Shown: piece after piece, positions 28,770-37,413 of the stretch
Layout: each line of letters starts with the position of its first letter
Numbering within the stretch: the stretch's first letter is position 1
IMG/VR virus record: IMGVR_UViG_3300037200_000063
Span: 1 to 45,496 of that record
Origin: a virus
Strand: one strand, 5' to 3'
DNA length: 45,496 nt
Notes under the pieces: model-generated
What the model was told of the DNA's origin: nothing
What the model saw: only the letters and a program-made list of their open reading frames with translations
The model's database searches: none
Translations under genes and position numbers: made by a program

Positions 28770-31700
28770 GTCCGCCAAGCCAGATCGAAACTCATCATCG
28801 TCCAACTGTCCGACGATTCGTTCCATTGCGCCCAAAATGCCATGCGGCGGCAGGGAGGAACTGCCTGATCCACCATCCACCGTTCCGGGATGATAAACCG
28901 CTTCTGAAATATGCGATCTTGGTATTGCGGAGGCTCTCGATTGGCTGAGAGGTCAAAGAACATATCTTGCGTCGATTGACCGGGATCGTCATCCGCGAGA
29001 CAGGCGAAAAACTCCGGGCTGCGAGGGATGAATTCCTGGCCATTTTGAACGGCGGAGACTTCCATATCAAATTGAAAAATCTTCCTGACTTCAGCCGCAT
29101 TCCGGGCCGTTGACCCTCTACCCGGAACGACAGCCAATAAGTTGGATTTCATCGTCTCACCATACAACGCTCCATCGTCGTTGAACGAAGAGGGGTCAAG
29201 ATACATCACATGCCCATCGTCGAAGGCCGCGATGAGTTCGATGTTGCCCTCCGTCAGCTCCCCAGAGATAATCGCCGTCATCTTCCCGCCAAACTGCCAA
29301 GGAGTGTTCCATTGGCTCAGATCGAGGTTGTAGGTGTAAAGGATCGACCGCACCGCGTCGAGAACATAAATCCAGTTGAAGAGCTTTGACTTATGAAATC
29401 CGATGAATGCCTGCGAAAGCGTAAGCCCTGCGAGGTCGGGCCGGATCGGTTCCCCGAACTCTCCATCGGAAGATGACCAGCCTTGCTTGGAGGTGTCAAT
29501 CCAGTAAACATTGTCACCCACTGACATGATGTTCGTGGGATACCGAGTGCCGCCCCCTTGAAGTATTTTCGATTTGCGGAACGTCGATAGCGTGTCTCCA
29601 GATACCTGCCAAACCTGTTCGCTAAGGCAGATGTCAACACCGTTCGATGTTACCGCCATGCCGCCTACCTGCGAAGGCCAAGCATAGTAGTTCCCATTGA
29701 TCGCATCGGACATGCACTCCGCCGGAATGCCGTTCGTGATTTCCTCGTTCCCGGTAAACCATGTATTCGCGCCGTTCGCACCCCAAATTCTGCCATTCGA
29801 CCAGACAAAGCCGTTTAGAGGTTGCGGTGGGTCGTTCACATAGAGCGCGGGGCCGGTCTGGAGGCCGAGGTAGATGTCGAGCGTGGTGTCGGTGTAAGCG
29901 GCGTCCACATTGGGGAGCGAGGCCACCAGGCGCATCGCGGCGGGGTCTGCATCGCCCCCGTCCGTCGTTCGGTAGAGATTGACTCCATTCACCTGTGGGT
30001 CGGCAGAGGACAGCACGTTGGTCTGCACGGCGAAGTCAGTGAAGATGCCGGTGGAAAGAGAGAGTGCCGACATGGACGATTCATGGCCATAGATTGAGGT
30101 GAAGGTCTGCCCATAGATATACCCGGTCTGGGCAGTGATCGCATTCGGCGCGGCTGTGATGGTGATGCCCGATGAGGGATATGCATAGTAAACCGTCAAA
30201 ATGAATTCTTGTCCGATGAAGAGGCGAGTAGTATCAGGCAAGTTGACGGCCTCAGCGAAGCCAAAGGACGGGTCGTTCACTATGGCCGGAGTGAGAACCG
30301 CGCCCCAGTTGTCTGTCATCCCGCCGAACGGCTGGGGCGTCAGGGTCGTGGTAAATGGAGTGTTCGGAGTTTTGATTGTGCCAAGGACTGCTCCTGAATA
30401 CCATAGCGCGACCTGCGAGAGAACCCCAGTGGTCGTTGCCTGAGATACCAGCACCGAACTAACCTGCACCCCAAGGATGGTTGCCGTAGGGGGCACGGTG
30501 AGTCCGAAATTACTGAACACCAAATTCCCCAGAGCGGTGACAACCGGTTCAGAGATGGTGCGAAACTGGTTGCCGACAAACTGCCAGTCGCCCCCGGCGG
30601 TGGTGGTCGGGGAGTTCGCGGATTGGCTGCTTGTCCCTCCGCTTGCGAATGGAGTGAAACTGTAGGCATAGCCAACCTTGCCTTGGGGCGGGGAAGGTTG
30701 GGTGGCAATATCGAGTTCCGCTGAAGAGATCGCGTAAGTGATGGTTGACTGATTCGATACCCCCAGCGAATCTGTCACCTGAAACGTCACAGGATAGAGG
30801 CCGGAGACAGATGGAGTTCCGGTCACATTGCCGAGCCCATCCATCGCCATTCCTGGGGGAAGCGATCCGGTAGCGATTCCGAACGCATAGGGCGCTGTGC
30901 CACCGGAAGGTGTAATGACGGATGAATAGGGGCTCCCGATTGTGCCGGTGTTGGGCGAAGGCGGCGCGATAACGATGGATGGATCGCCGACAAAAACAGA
31001 GAAGACGCGAGTGAGGGTAGCCCCGAGCGAGTCCGTCACCTGCACGGCGAAGGTGAAGTTTCCGGCAACAGTCGGAATACCGGAGATGATCCCTGTGGTA
31101 GACGAGATGGTGAGGCCCAAGGGAAGCGCCCCGGATGCGATGGAGTAAAGATAGACTGGCGTCCCACCCCATGCTTCTACTTCCTCACTGGAATAGGCCA
31201 CTCCCTTTTCCGCGAAGGCAATCGGCCCGGAAACGGACTTCCAATCGAGCACAGGCGCGGAGATCGCGAAAGGCAAAGACTGCGAAACCGTGTCCCCGGC
31301 GAGGTCGGTTGCCGTGAAGGTGACTGTATAGTTACCGGCGGTTACTGGAGTTCCGCTCAGAGTGGTGCCATCGAACGTAAGTCCGGGGGGCAATGCCGGA
31401 GTGATGAGGGCGCGAGATGGGGGGGCGACAGGAAAATCGAGACCCCACAGCGATGCCCGATAGGTCGAACTGATCGCCGTCCCATTGAACTTCCGCATGT
31501 TCTGACGGGTCGTGCCGTTGCCGAAGAACGCGAAATTGTTCGAGGTAATGAAATCGAAGGGGGACGGAACGGTCGAAGTTGTGTCGGCGTAGATGATCGA
31601 AAAAGAGGCATCCACGCCAACCTCATATTTCCATACTTGATTGAGGGAGCCGGGAATCGTCGTCTCGACCGATGCCATTACGAAGAATGACCCGCTAAAT

Positions 31701-31933
31701 CTGCGCCAAGTGAAGAGGCGGCGCACAATGCCGGGAATTTGGCTGAGGAGCGTTTCAACTGGCAGCGCGAAGCCGGGGCGCTTCTCCATCTCCCCTACAA
31801 CCGTCGCCATCGTGTTAGAGGAGCCCGCTACCCAATGTGGCGACTCGTCCACTGGAGACGTGTTCGTGCGATAGCCGAGAGTCGGCTTATCAATTCCCAG
31901 CCATGTCAATTGATTTAGCGGGGCATCAGCCAT
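28766..31933 (-). CDS. Tail nozzle-like protein with Ig-like (He_PIG) insert
   Basis: A 1055-residue protein. The N-terminal and C-terminal parts (PLNQLTWLGIDKPTLGYRTN; RIWGANGANTWFTGN; LCLSEQVWQVSGDTLSTFRK-type blocks; FDDGHVMYLD; RNAAEVRKIFQF) match the tail tubular/nozzle protein B layout of podoviruses. Inserted at residues ~190-480 are at least four He_PIG Ig-like repeats, with cores LPPGLTFDGTTLSGTPVTAG, LPLGLTISSTTGIISGIPT and LPPGMAMDGLGNVTGTPS. This makes it longer than usual (~800). Such Ig domains are often sticky surface modules. It sits between a fibre-like gene and the ejection cluster. Confidence 0.72.
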   Translation of the reverse strand: MADAPLNQLTWLGIDKPTLGYRTNTSPVDESPHWVAGSSNTMATVVGEMEKRPGFALPVETLLSQIPGIVRRLFTWRRFSGSFFVMASVETTIPGSLNQVWKYEVGVDASFSIIYADTTSTVPSPFDFITSNNFAFFGNGTTRQNMRKFNGTAISSTYRASLWGLDFPVAPPSRALITPALPPGLTFDGTTLSGTPVTAGNYTVTFTATDLAGDTVSQSLPFAISAPVLDWKSVSGPIAFAEKGVAYSSEEVEAWGGTPVYLYSIASGALPLGLTISSTTGIISGIPTVAGNFTFAVQVTDSLGATLTRVFSVFVGDPSIVIAPPSPNTGTIGSPYSSVITPSGGTAPYAFGIATGSLPPGMAMDGLGNVTGTPSVSGLYPVTFQVTDSLGVSNQSTITYAISSAELDIATQPSPPQGKVGYAYSFTPFASGGTSSQSANSPTTTAGGDWQFVGNQFRTISEPVVTALGNLVFSNFGLTVPPTATILGVQVSSVLVSQATTTGVLSQVALWYSGAVLGTIKTPNTPFTTTLTPQPFGGMTDNWGAVLTPAIVNDPSFGFAEAVNLPDTTRLFIGQEFILTVYYAYPSSGITITAAPNAITAQTGYIYGQTFTSIYGHESSMSALSLSTGIFTDFAVQTNVLSSADPQVNGVNLYRTTDGGDADPAAMRLVASLPNVDAAYTDTTLDIYLGLQTGPALYVNDPPQPLNGFVWSNGRIWGANGANTWFTGNEEITNGIPAECMSDAINGNYYAWPSQVGGMAVTSNGVDICLSEQVWQVSGDTLSTFRKSKILQGGGTRYPTNIMSVGDNVYWIDTSKQGWSSSDGEFGEPIRPDLAGLTLSQAFIGFHKSKLFNWIYVLDAVRSILYTYNLDLSQWNTPWQFGGKMTAIISGELTEGNIELIAAFDDGHVMYLDPSSFNDDGALYGETMKSNLLAVVPGRGSTARNAAEVRKIFQFDMEVSAVQNGQEFIPRSPEFFACLADDDPGQSTQDMFFDLSANREPPQYQDRIFQKRFIIPERWMVDQAVPPCRRMAFWAQWNESSDSWTMMSFDLAWRT

Positions 31934-31941
31934 GCCGCTCC

Positions 31942-32556
31942 TTAGTAGAATCCGAACGACTCAAGTTCGTCCCCGATCTGGGGCGGCGTGTTGAACGTGA
32001 TCGTGTTGTTCAGGGTCGTATAGCCGTAGGGCGTTGTGAGGAATTTGCTCACGATCACAGTGTTCTGCACCACCACCCAGAGAGAAGGGGTGTTAGAAAA
32101 TGGGAGTGCAAAGACCGTGTTCGAGCCATTGATCGCCCCCACAAGTTGAACCTGGAACGGTGTCCCACTCCCGCCATTAGGGCCAGCGGGGCCGGGTGGG
32201 CCCTGAATCACCCCAGCCTGCCACGGCGGGGTTGTCACATTGGCAAGATTCGCCAGATTGAAGGTGCCGGGAGGCAACTCCACATTTTTGATGAACGTCG
32301 TGACGCCGCCACTCACCAGCGCAAACGAATAGTAGGAAAGCATGTTGCCTTCACAGGCAATCTGCGTGATGTTGTCATAGAGAGTGCAGACTACAACTCC
32401 ATTGAAGGGATAGAACTTCTGCGTGATCGGCACCGGCGTGGAGGTGTTCACCACTGACGGCGAGGAGCCGCAGTTGAGCAGCGTGACAAGGATATAGGCA
32501 CCTGGGGTCAGCCCCCCAGAGAGGGCGCTTACGTTGACTGTGACTGATACCGACAT
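31942..32556 (-). CDS. Structural protein with short collagen-like segment
   Basis: A 204-residue beta-rich protein. VIQGPPGPAGPNGGSGTPFQ includes three Gly-x-Pro-like triplets, a minimal collagen-like motif often found in phage fibres as a trimerising element. The last part (INGSNTVFALPFSNTPSLWV) resembles fibre or receptor-binding tips. The start ATG 32556 is 10 nt after the adaptor gene ends. It is probably a fibre-like or tail protein. Confidence 0.55.
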   Translation of the reverse strand: MSVSVTVNVSALSGGLTPGAYILVTLLNCGSSPSVVNTSTPVPITQKFYPFNGVVVCTLYDNITQIACEGNMLSYYSFALVSGGVTTFIKNVELPPGTFNLANLANVTTPPWQAGVIQGPPGPAGPNGGSGTPFQVQLVGAINGSNTVFALPFSNTPSLWVVVQNTVIVSKFLTTPYGYTTLNNTITFNTPPQIGDELESFGFY

Positions 32557-32565
32557 GCTACCCCC

Positions 32566-33444
32566 TTACGGAATCCAAATGCCCTGCCCTACTATATCCG
32601 AACCAAGCCCTTCTTCCGGCGTAAACGTGTCCACCGACCCCTCCCGCTCTTCCTCTGCCGCCGATTCAATCTCACTCATCCAGACCGCCAACTGGCCAGA
32701 GTAGACCATGCGCCCGCCCTGAAAGGATGCTGCACCCGCACGGGTGTCATTGTTGGCCTGATAGAGGTAGTAGAGGATTCCGGACTGTGCCAAATTGGTG
32801 TAATTGTCCGGCAGCCATAGCAGCTTGCCGAGGTCTGCGATCTTAGGGCTGAATGGCTGATATTGCCCGAACAGCGAAAAAGGCTGGTCGCATGGGACAT
32901 AGGCGGCATGAGAAAGCCTCCATAGCCCGCTATTGCCCACCTGTGTGATCTGCCGAATCTGTTGCGCGGTGTTGGGGTAGAGATTATTGTCGAGCGTCTT
33001 CACTACGTCGAGTGGATAGAAGAAAAACGCAGGCGAATCAACGATGACATCCTGCCCCTGGACATACTGCTGAGAAAGGATCGCTGCTTGAAGGGCCCAA
33101 TATGCCGGATCGTCGAAGGGGGGAACAGTATTCGATGAGCCTGCGATTGGCTGAGGATAGCGCAGCCACGCCTTCACCAGACGGTAGCAGTCAGACGGCA
33201 TCGGATAGCTCTGCCGGCCATTGACGCAGCAAATTTCGGGGGTCGTTGTGAGCGTGAACTGCCACGGGTGCGCCGTCCAGATACGGGAGGACACTAGCTG
33301 ACAGATGATAAGCGTGTCTTTGGGGGATACTTGAACCGATGAGGCACCCTGTCGGCGCGTGAAGTCAAAGACTTCTTGCCAGTTCATCGACGCAGGATTG
33401 TATATCCCGGCTGGCGCGGACGGATTGGTAGACAGCATGGACAT
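32566..33444 (-). CDS. Head-tail adaptor / tail tubular A-like protein
   Basis: A 292-residue protein beginning MSMLSTNPSAPAGIYNPASM. NWQEVFDFTRRQGASSVQVS, SSRIWTAHPWQFTLTTTP and QSYPMPSDCYRLVKAWL match the head-tail connector proteins that precede nozzle genes in podoviruses. Its location directly before the nozzle gene supports this. It overlaps no neighbour. Confidence 0.6.
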   Translation of the reverse strand: MSMLSTNPSAPAGIYNPASMNWQEVFDFTRRQGASSVQVSPKDTLIICQLVSSRIWTAHPWQFTLTTTPEICCVNGRQSYPMPSDCYRLVKAWLRYPQPIAGSSNTVPPFDDPAYWALQAAILSQQYVQGQDVIVDSPAFFFYPLDVVKTLDNNLYPNTAQQIRQITQVGNSGLWRLSHAAYVPCDQPFSLFGQYQPFSPKIADLGKLLWLPDNYTNLAQSGILYYLYQANNDTRAGAASFQGGRMVYSGQLAVWMSEIESAAEEEREGSVDTFTPEEGLGSDIVGQGIWIP

Positions 33445-33447
33445 TCG

Positions 33448-33678
33448 TTACTCTTTGGGCGCGAGGTGGCAAGGAAGATGGATGCCGTGAACATCCGCGA
33501 GGTGGCGAAGCACCGCATCGAAACGCTCCTCAAAGCTCAGGACAGTCTCGCAGCCGGAGCGATAATTATCCGACTCTTTTGGATATTCGAGTCCAGCGCC
33601 GTCGTTCACCCAGGTTCCCGTTTCATTGTTGACAACCGTAGGCGGTTGCTCCAAAATCTGCTGATTCTGTTCGTCCAT
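33448..33678 (-). CDS. Small acidic late protein (76 aa)
   Basis: A 76-residue protein with AAGGAGAACACA before ATG 33678. The N-terminus is polar (MDEQNQQILEQPPTVVNNET), and a helical part includes HLADVHGIHLPCH, which could bind metal. Function unknown; it lies between structural genes. Confidence 0.5.
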   Translation of the reverse strand: MDEQNQQILEQPPTVVNNETGTWVNDGAGLEYPKESDNYRSGCETVLSFEERFDAVLRHLADVHGIHLPCHLAPKE

Positions 33679-33688
33679 TGTGTTCTCC

Positions 33689-34342
33689 TTAGAAGAGGAT
33701 AGTTGCGCCAGCGGGAACCCGAGGAACCGGAGGAGGCGTCAGAGATTGAGATGCAGCCACGCGGTTCTTGATGATGGTGTGAGCGTTCGGCCCCCACTTG
33801 TCCACGTTTAGACCACTTTTGTTGGCTTCCACGTCGGTAGCCTCAAAGTCGTATGCCTTGTGGCAGTGAGAGCAGAATACATGCGCCCATCCGTTCGAGT
33901 TGACCTGCCCACGAAAATTCGTCTGGCTGTTCGGCATGAGGTGAGCGCATCCTTCTTGACGCTCGGCAATCTCAGCCTCGTGCATTTTCGCGGCTTCGAC
34001 CCGGCGGAGGGTCTGCTCCATGAGTTGCTGCCGTTCGCGGTCGGCCTTCTCTTGATCCTCCGGCGAGAGCGCCTTGAGTTCCCGAATCGCGGCCAGAGTT
34101 GTCTCGCGGTTGTCAGCGGACATCTGCTGAAGCGCGGCAAGGAACATGCTCATCAAATCAGGCGAGGCGGTGATGGAATCCTGTTGCCCTGGAGACTTGT
34201 CCGGCAGGGGGGCGACTCCCGTCGCTATGGTACCATCCGAAAATTCCTTCGTTTCATATGCAGGGGCATCACTGTTTGTGTCAGTGGACGAGTCCAATTT
34301 TGCCTCCTTCGGTTTCCGGGGTACTCCCTTGGGCCATGCCAT
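33689..34342 (-). CDS. Unknown late protein with CxxC and AT-hook-like start
   Basis: A 217-residue protein. It begins MAWPKGVPRKPKEAKLD, a basic segment like those that open phage DNA-binding proteins. The C-terminal half has FCSHCHKAYDFEATDVEA. GGAGGCAACG fixes the start at ATG 34342. Its first 62 nt overlap the end of the previous gene in another frame, which is a long overlap for this genome. Function unknown. Confidence 0.5.
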   Translation of the reverse strand: MAWPKGVPRKPKEAKLDSSTDTNSDAPAYETKEFSDGTIATGVAPLPDKSPGQQDSITASPDLMSMFLAALQQMSADNRETTLAAIRELKALSPEDQEKADRERQQLMEQTLRRVEAAKMHEAEIAERQEGCAHLMPNSQTNFRGQVNSNGWAHVFCSHCHKAYDFEATDVEANKSGLNVDKWGPNAHTIIKNRVAASQSLTPPPVPRVPAGATILF

Positions 34343-34565
34343 CGTTGCCTCCGATATATTCGAGTTCGCCGCTTGCTGCTGCATTCACCATCTGCTCAAC
34401 CGCCCGCTGAAGAAATCCCAGCACCGCGCCACACGGAAGTCCATGAGACGAATAGGTGGCAAGTTCTCCCGTAACGGGATTGAGCGCAATCCCAAACAGC
34501 GCGAAGTCTCCAGATGCGACGGAGAACTCGGCCAATCGTTCCTGAGCTTGCGGGGAAAGCGGCAT
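34281..34565 (-). CDS. Unknown late protein (94 aa)
   Basis: A 94-residue protein whose ATG 34565 overlaps the stop of the previous gene (TGATG). FSVASGDFALFGIALNPVTG and ATYSSHGLPCGAVLGFLQRA look like a folded domain; the last ~20 residues are low complexity and lie in the overlap with the next gene. No family is recognised. Confidence 0.5.
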   Translation of the reverse strand: MPLSPQAQERLAEFSVASGDFALFGIALNPVTGELATYSSHGLPCGAVLGFLQRAVEQMVNAAASGELEYIGGNDGMAQGSTPETEGGKIGLVH

Positions 34566-35128
34566 CAGTGAATCTCCTCAAACCAGCGCTGGGACTCGCG
34601 GCCCCTCGCAATCGAGAATACACGCTCTGTCTCCGAAACGGGGATCAATCTGTCCTTGATGAGCCGCGCCAAGATTGTCCTCCACCCACGCACCTGCCCC
34701 TTCATCTGAGGCTTCCCCCACTGGTCATGCTCTATTTTACGGGTTGTGAACTCGGGACTAAGCCCTGTCCACTCCATCCCCACGATATGACGCCGCCCCC
34801 GACAAGCATGGTCCAGGTCCGCCATATTCGACACCCCATCTCGGAAGTAGACCGCTCCCATGTGAGGGAAGTTCCTGCTCTGCTCGAAAATGAGGTTGGC
34901 ATTGAGTTTGGTCAGCCTTTCAATGATGGTTTGCCGCGTCAGGGGCCGTCCTAACTGCGCCGTAGCGTCCGTGGTGAGGAAATCGCCATCCCGACCGCTC
35001 ACAGCCTCGCGCTGCTTCGCTAATGCGCCCTCAGCAGCCTTATGCTGCTTATCTCGCTCGGCATCGCGGAAGAATCGGTCGAGTTGCGCCGCCATTTTGG
35101 CGGAGTCGATTACGCAAGGGCTTGACAT
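34565..35128 (-). CDS. Unknown structural-region protein (187 aa)
   Basis: A 187-residue protein. LTRQTIIERLTKLNANLIFE, SRNFPHMGAVYFRDGV and GRGWRTILARLIKDRL-like segments resemble a conserved uncharacterised protein found near capsid genes of podoviruses and cyanophage-like genomes. It might be a head completion or adaptor protein by position. The stop overlaps the next start. Confidence 0.5.
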   Translation of the reverse strand: MSSPCVIDSAKMAAQLDRFFRDAERDKQHKAAEGALAKQREAVSGRDGDFLTTDATAQLGRPLTRQTIIERLTKLNANLIFEQSRNFPHMGAVYFRDGVSNMADLDHACRGRRHIVGMEWTGLSPEFTTRKIEHDQWGKPQMKGQVRGWRTILARLIKDRLIPVSETERVFSIARGRESQRWFEEIH

Positions 35129-35190
35129 TCAACCATCCTACACGCGAAAGCCGCCCCATAAGGACGGCCAATACGCGTTCTGGGGAGAAT

Positions 35191-35637
35191 TTAGAAGGTG
35201 GTTTCTCCACGCTGAACCATGTTGGCATAGAGCGCGAAGGTAAAGGACGGTGTGGTTCCCGCGACGGTATAGGCGAAGCGGACATTCTGAGCGTTGAACG
35301 GAGTATTGACTCCGACAGCGGCTCCGGTGGCAGACTGCGAACCAGCCGAACCAGCATCCGACAGGCCAACCGGCTTGAAGATGATGTAGGCGCTGGTTGC
35401 CGTAGTAGTCAACTGCGTGAACTTCAGCGGCAGATTGATCCAGGTCGTGCCGCCATCGGGCGAGTCCTGCAACACGCCGTCGAAGGTGGGCGTTGTTCCC
35501 GAGGCTGCGCTGACCACCAGAAGCAGGCGGTAAGAGTCGGCAATCGGCATCGTGAACTTGGCCGTCTGCCCTGTGGCCGTGACCGTGTTCGATGCGACAA
35601 GAAGTTTGGAACCGAACTGGAGCATTCCAGAAGCCAT
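35191..35637 (-). CDS. Capsid decoration-like protein
   Basis: A 148-residue beta-rich protein (SGMLQFGSKLLVASNTVTAT, PTFDGVLQDSPDGGTTWINL). GTTPTFD.vlQ.SpDGgtTW is typical of phage beta-sandwich structural proteins. The ATG overlaps the stop of the previous gene (TAATG). Likely a decoration or head surface protein. Confidence 0.55.
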   Translation of the reverse strand: MASGMLQFGSKLLVASNTVTATGQTAKFTMPIADSYRLLLVVSAASGTTPTFDGVLQDSPDGGTTWINLPLKFTQLTTTATSAYIIFKPVGLSDAGSAGSQSATGAAVGVNTPFNAQNVRFAYTVAGTTPSFTFALYANMVQRGETTF

Positions 35638-36293
35638 TAGAGTTCCTCCACTTGCAGCAAATCGAGGTAAGCGATGTTTCCCGCATTAGTGGCCGAGAAC
35701 AGTCCGGCCACGGCGAAGTAAAAGAAAATCTCGCCAGTCGGTGCCGGGATGGTAACCGGCGTGGTATAAGACTGAGTGGAAACAGCCGCCGTCAGCGTGT
35801 AGCCAGTCAACGGGGTGATCGCCGCGCTCGCCGTGGTAGTCTGCGTGGTCGCACCGCCATAGCCCGAAGACAAGCCGTTGATCTGGCCGGAAATCGGGTC
35901 CCACGTCAGCTCAGCCTTGATGATCCAGTTTCCGCTCGCCGAGTTGAACGCCATGGCCGTCGGGCTGAAGATGGTTGTGTTCGATGCCAGCGTCAGGGAA
36001 GGGATGCCAGAGCCAGTTGGAGAGATCAGCAAGGAAGGCGCGAAGTTCACGGTTGTCCCACCTACCGCCCGCCCAGCCGCAGTGACCAGGATGCGAACGA
36101 GATCGACGTTGTTCGATACACCAACGCCATACAACGAATAGCCGTTGTACTTGACATAGCAGGCCTGCGCGGTCTGGGTCGAAGCGACCGAGGTCACGGG
36201 GGAAGCGACCTTCTGGAAGACAACGGCGGTCGTGATCGGATTGACCAGCGACGCTGCGGGCTTAGAGATATAGGGGGTATTGGTGTTTGCCAT
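35637..36293 (-). CDS. Structural protein after major capsid, beta-rich
   Basis: A 218-residue protein beginning MANTNTPYISKPAASLVNPI. It is threonine/serine/alanine-rich with predicted strands throughout (YLDLLQVEEL at the end). GGAGAAACC precedes ATG 36293. Coming directly after the capsid gene, it is probably a decoration or capsid-associated protein. Confidence 0.5.
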   Translation of the reverse strand: MANTNTPYISKPAASLVNPITTAVVFQKVASPVTSVASTQTAQACYVKYNGYSLYGVGVSNNVDLVRILVTAAGRAVGGTTVNFAPSLLISPTGSGIPSLTLASNTTIFSPTAMAFNSASGNWIIKAELTWDPISGQINGLSSGYGGATTQTTTASAAITPLTGYTLTAAVSTQSYTTPVTIPAPTGEIFFYFAVAGLFSATNAGNIAYLDLLQVEEL

Positions 36294-36302
36294 GGTTTCT
36301 CC

Positions 36303-37259
36303 TTAGACCAAGCTCGCGTCGCAAGTGATGATCCGCATACGCTGCGGGTCTGTGATCTTCGCGGCCATCACGAAGCGGTAGCTTGCGATAGTGCCGATTT
36401 CTCCGGTTGGGTTGCTGGGGCCGATACCCGGCTTCACCACGGACACCTTGAACTGTTGATTCTTGGGGTCGGTGATCGTCGAGGGGCCGGAGCCGGCCAG
36501 CGGGATCACGCAGAAGCTCTGGTATCCGAAGATATAGGCCGAATAAAGTTGGCTGGGTGCCGTCCCGGTGATATTGACGTTGGTGGAGGTCATAATACGG
36601 CAACCAGCGACCTTGCCAATCTCGCCGTTCAGAAGCTTCATCCCGTTCTGGTACTTCATGCAGTCGATGAAGCCGCCCGCCGTATTGTCCGACATGATGT
36701 CGTACTCGACATAGGGGTGAATGACGGCCATCCAGTCGCCCGAACCAAAGGGGCGAACATTGGAGCCTTTCATCAAGGTCACATTCGCCTTGAAATCGGC
36801 AACCGTCAGGTTCGCGCCGATGGTCGTCACCGTATAGGCGGTATTGGAGTCGATTTCAGCGCGGGCAATGGAGTCGGTCGAGAGCGCGGCGCGGAAGGAC
36901 AAGTCCTGCACCATCTGCGTGGCTGCTCCGATGGAGTTGAGGTCTGTCTCATCGTAGAGCGTGGACGAGTCCATGTAGTCCGAATACTGCTCCACAATCG
37001 CGGTGATCGGATAGCTGGACTGGGGGACGGGATTCGGGTTCACGCCTTCCGCCGCCGGAATCGTGTTCTGGCCGGGGAGGTTGAAGCGGAACATCTGGAT
37101 CGTGCGCCCGCTATTGCGCGGCATCGTGACCTTGAAGCCAAGCTGCCAGAAGTACAACTCCGGCATGAGACGGTCAAGTCCCTTTTTGACATAGTAGACC
37201 GCTTGGTAGTGCAGCAGGCCAGGATTTACGGTAGTAGTTGCGACAGGGACGGAAGGCAT
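36303..37259 (-). CDS. Major capsid protein, N4-gp56-like
   Basis: A 318-residue protein. YYVKKGLDRLMPELYFWQLG, MPRNSGRTIQMFRFNLPG, EGVNPNPVPQ, YSDYMDSSTLYDETD, WMAVIHPYVEYD and NGEIGKVAGCRIMTSTNV follow the N4-gp56 capsid family block by block. This HK97-fold protein forms the icosahedral shell. It follows the scaffold gene, as usual. GGAGATGCCAC precedes ATG 37259, and a possible promoter lies in the 155-nt gap before it, so it may be expressed more strongly than its neighbours. Confidence 0.82.
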   Translation of the reverse strand: MPSVPVATTTVNPGLLHYQAVYYVKKGLDRLMPELYFWQLGFKVTMPRNSGRTIQMFRFNLPGQNTIPAAEGVNPNPVPQSSYPITAIVEQYSDYMDSSTLYDETDLNSIGAATQMVQDLSFRAALSTDSIARAEIDSNTAYTVTTIGANLTVADFKANVTLMKGSNVRPFGSGDWMAVIHPYVEYDIMSDNTAGGFIDCMKYQNGMKLLNGEIGKVAGCRIMTSTNVNITGTAPSQLYSAYIFGYQSFCVIPLAGSGPSTITDPKNQQFKVSVVKPGIGPSNPTGEIGTIASYRFVMAAKITDPQRMRIITCDASLV

Positions 37260-37379
37260 GTGGCATCTCCGAGGTAAAGAATGAGGGTTTCGCCGGTTAG
37301 GGCAAGTCTCACGCCAAGGGTCGCTCGGGGTGCGCTGCGCTCAGAGAGAGGGTCGCTCTCACTTCACGTCTATGGATTG

Positions 37380-37408
37380 ATAGAAACACAAGTCGTTTCT
37401 TTGTGCAA
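37380..37408 (-). promoter_or_regulatory. Possible promoter before the capsid gene
   Basis: Minus strand TTGCAC (37408-37403), 17-nt spacer, TTCTAT (37385-37380) in the gap between scaffold and capsid genes. The same region can also form a weak CACAA/TTGTG hairpin followed by TTT. A GAGCGACCCT repeat also lies in the gap. Confidence 0.3.
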
Positions 37409-37413
37409 GCCTT

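Noticed and set aside
35592-37277. 561-codon plus-strand open frame
   Set aside because: It lies opposite the capsid and decoration genes, is arginine/glycine-rich with no domain and no ribosome site; GC-rich codon structure of the real strand explains it.
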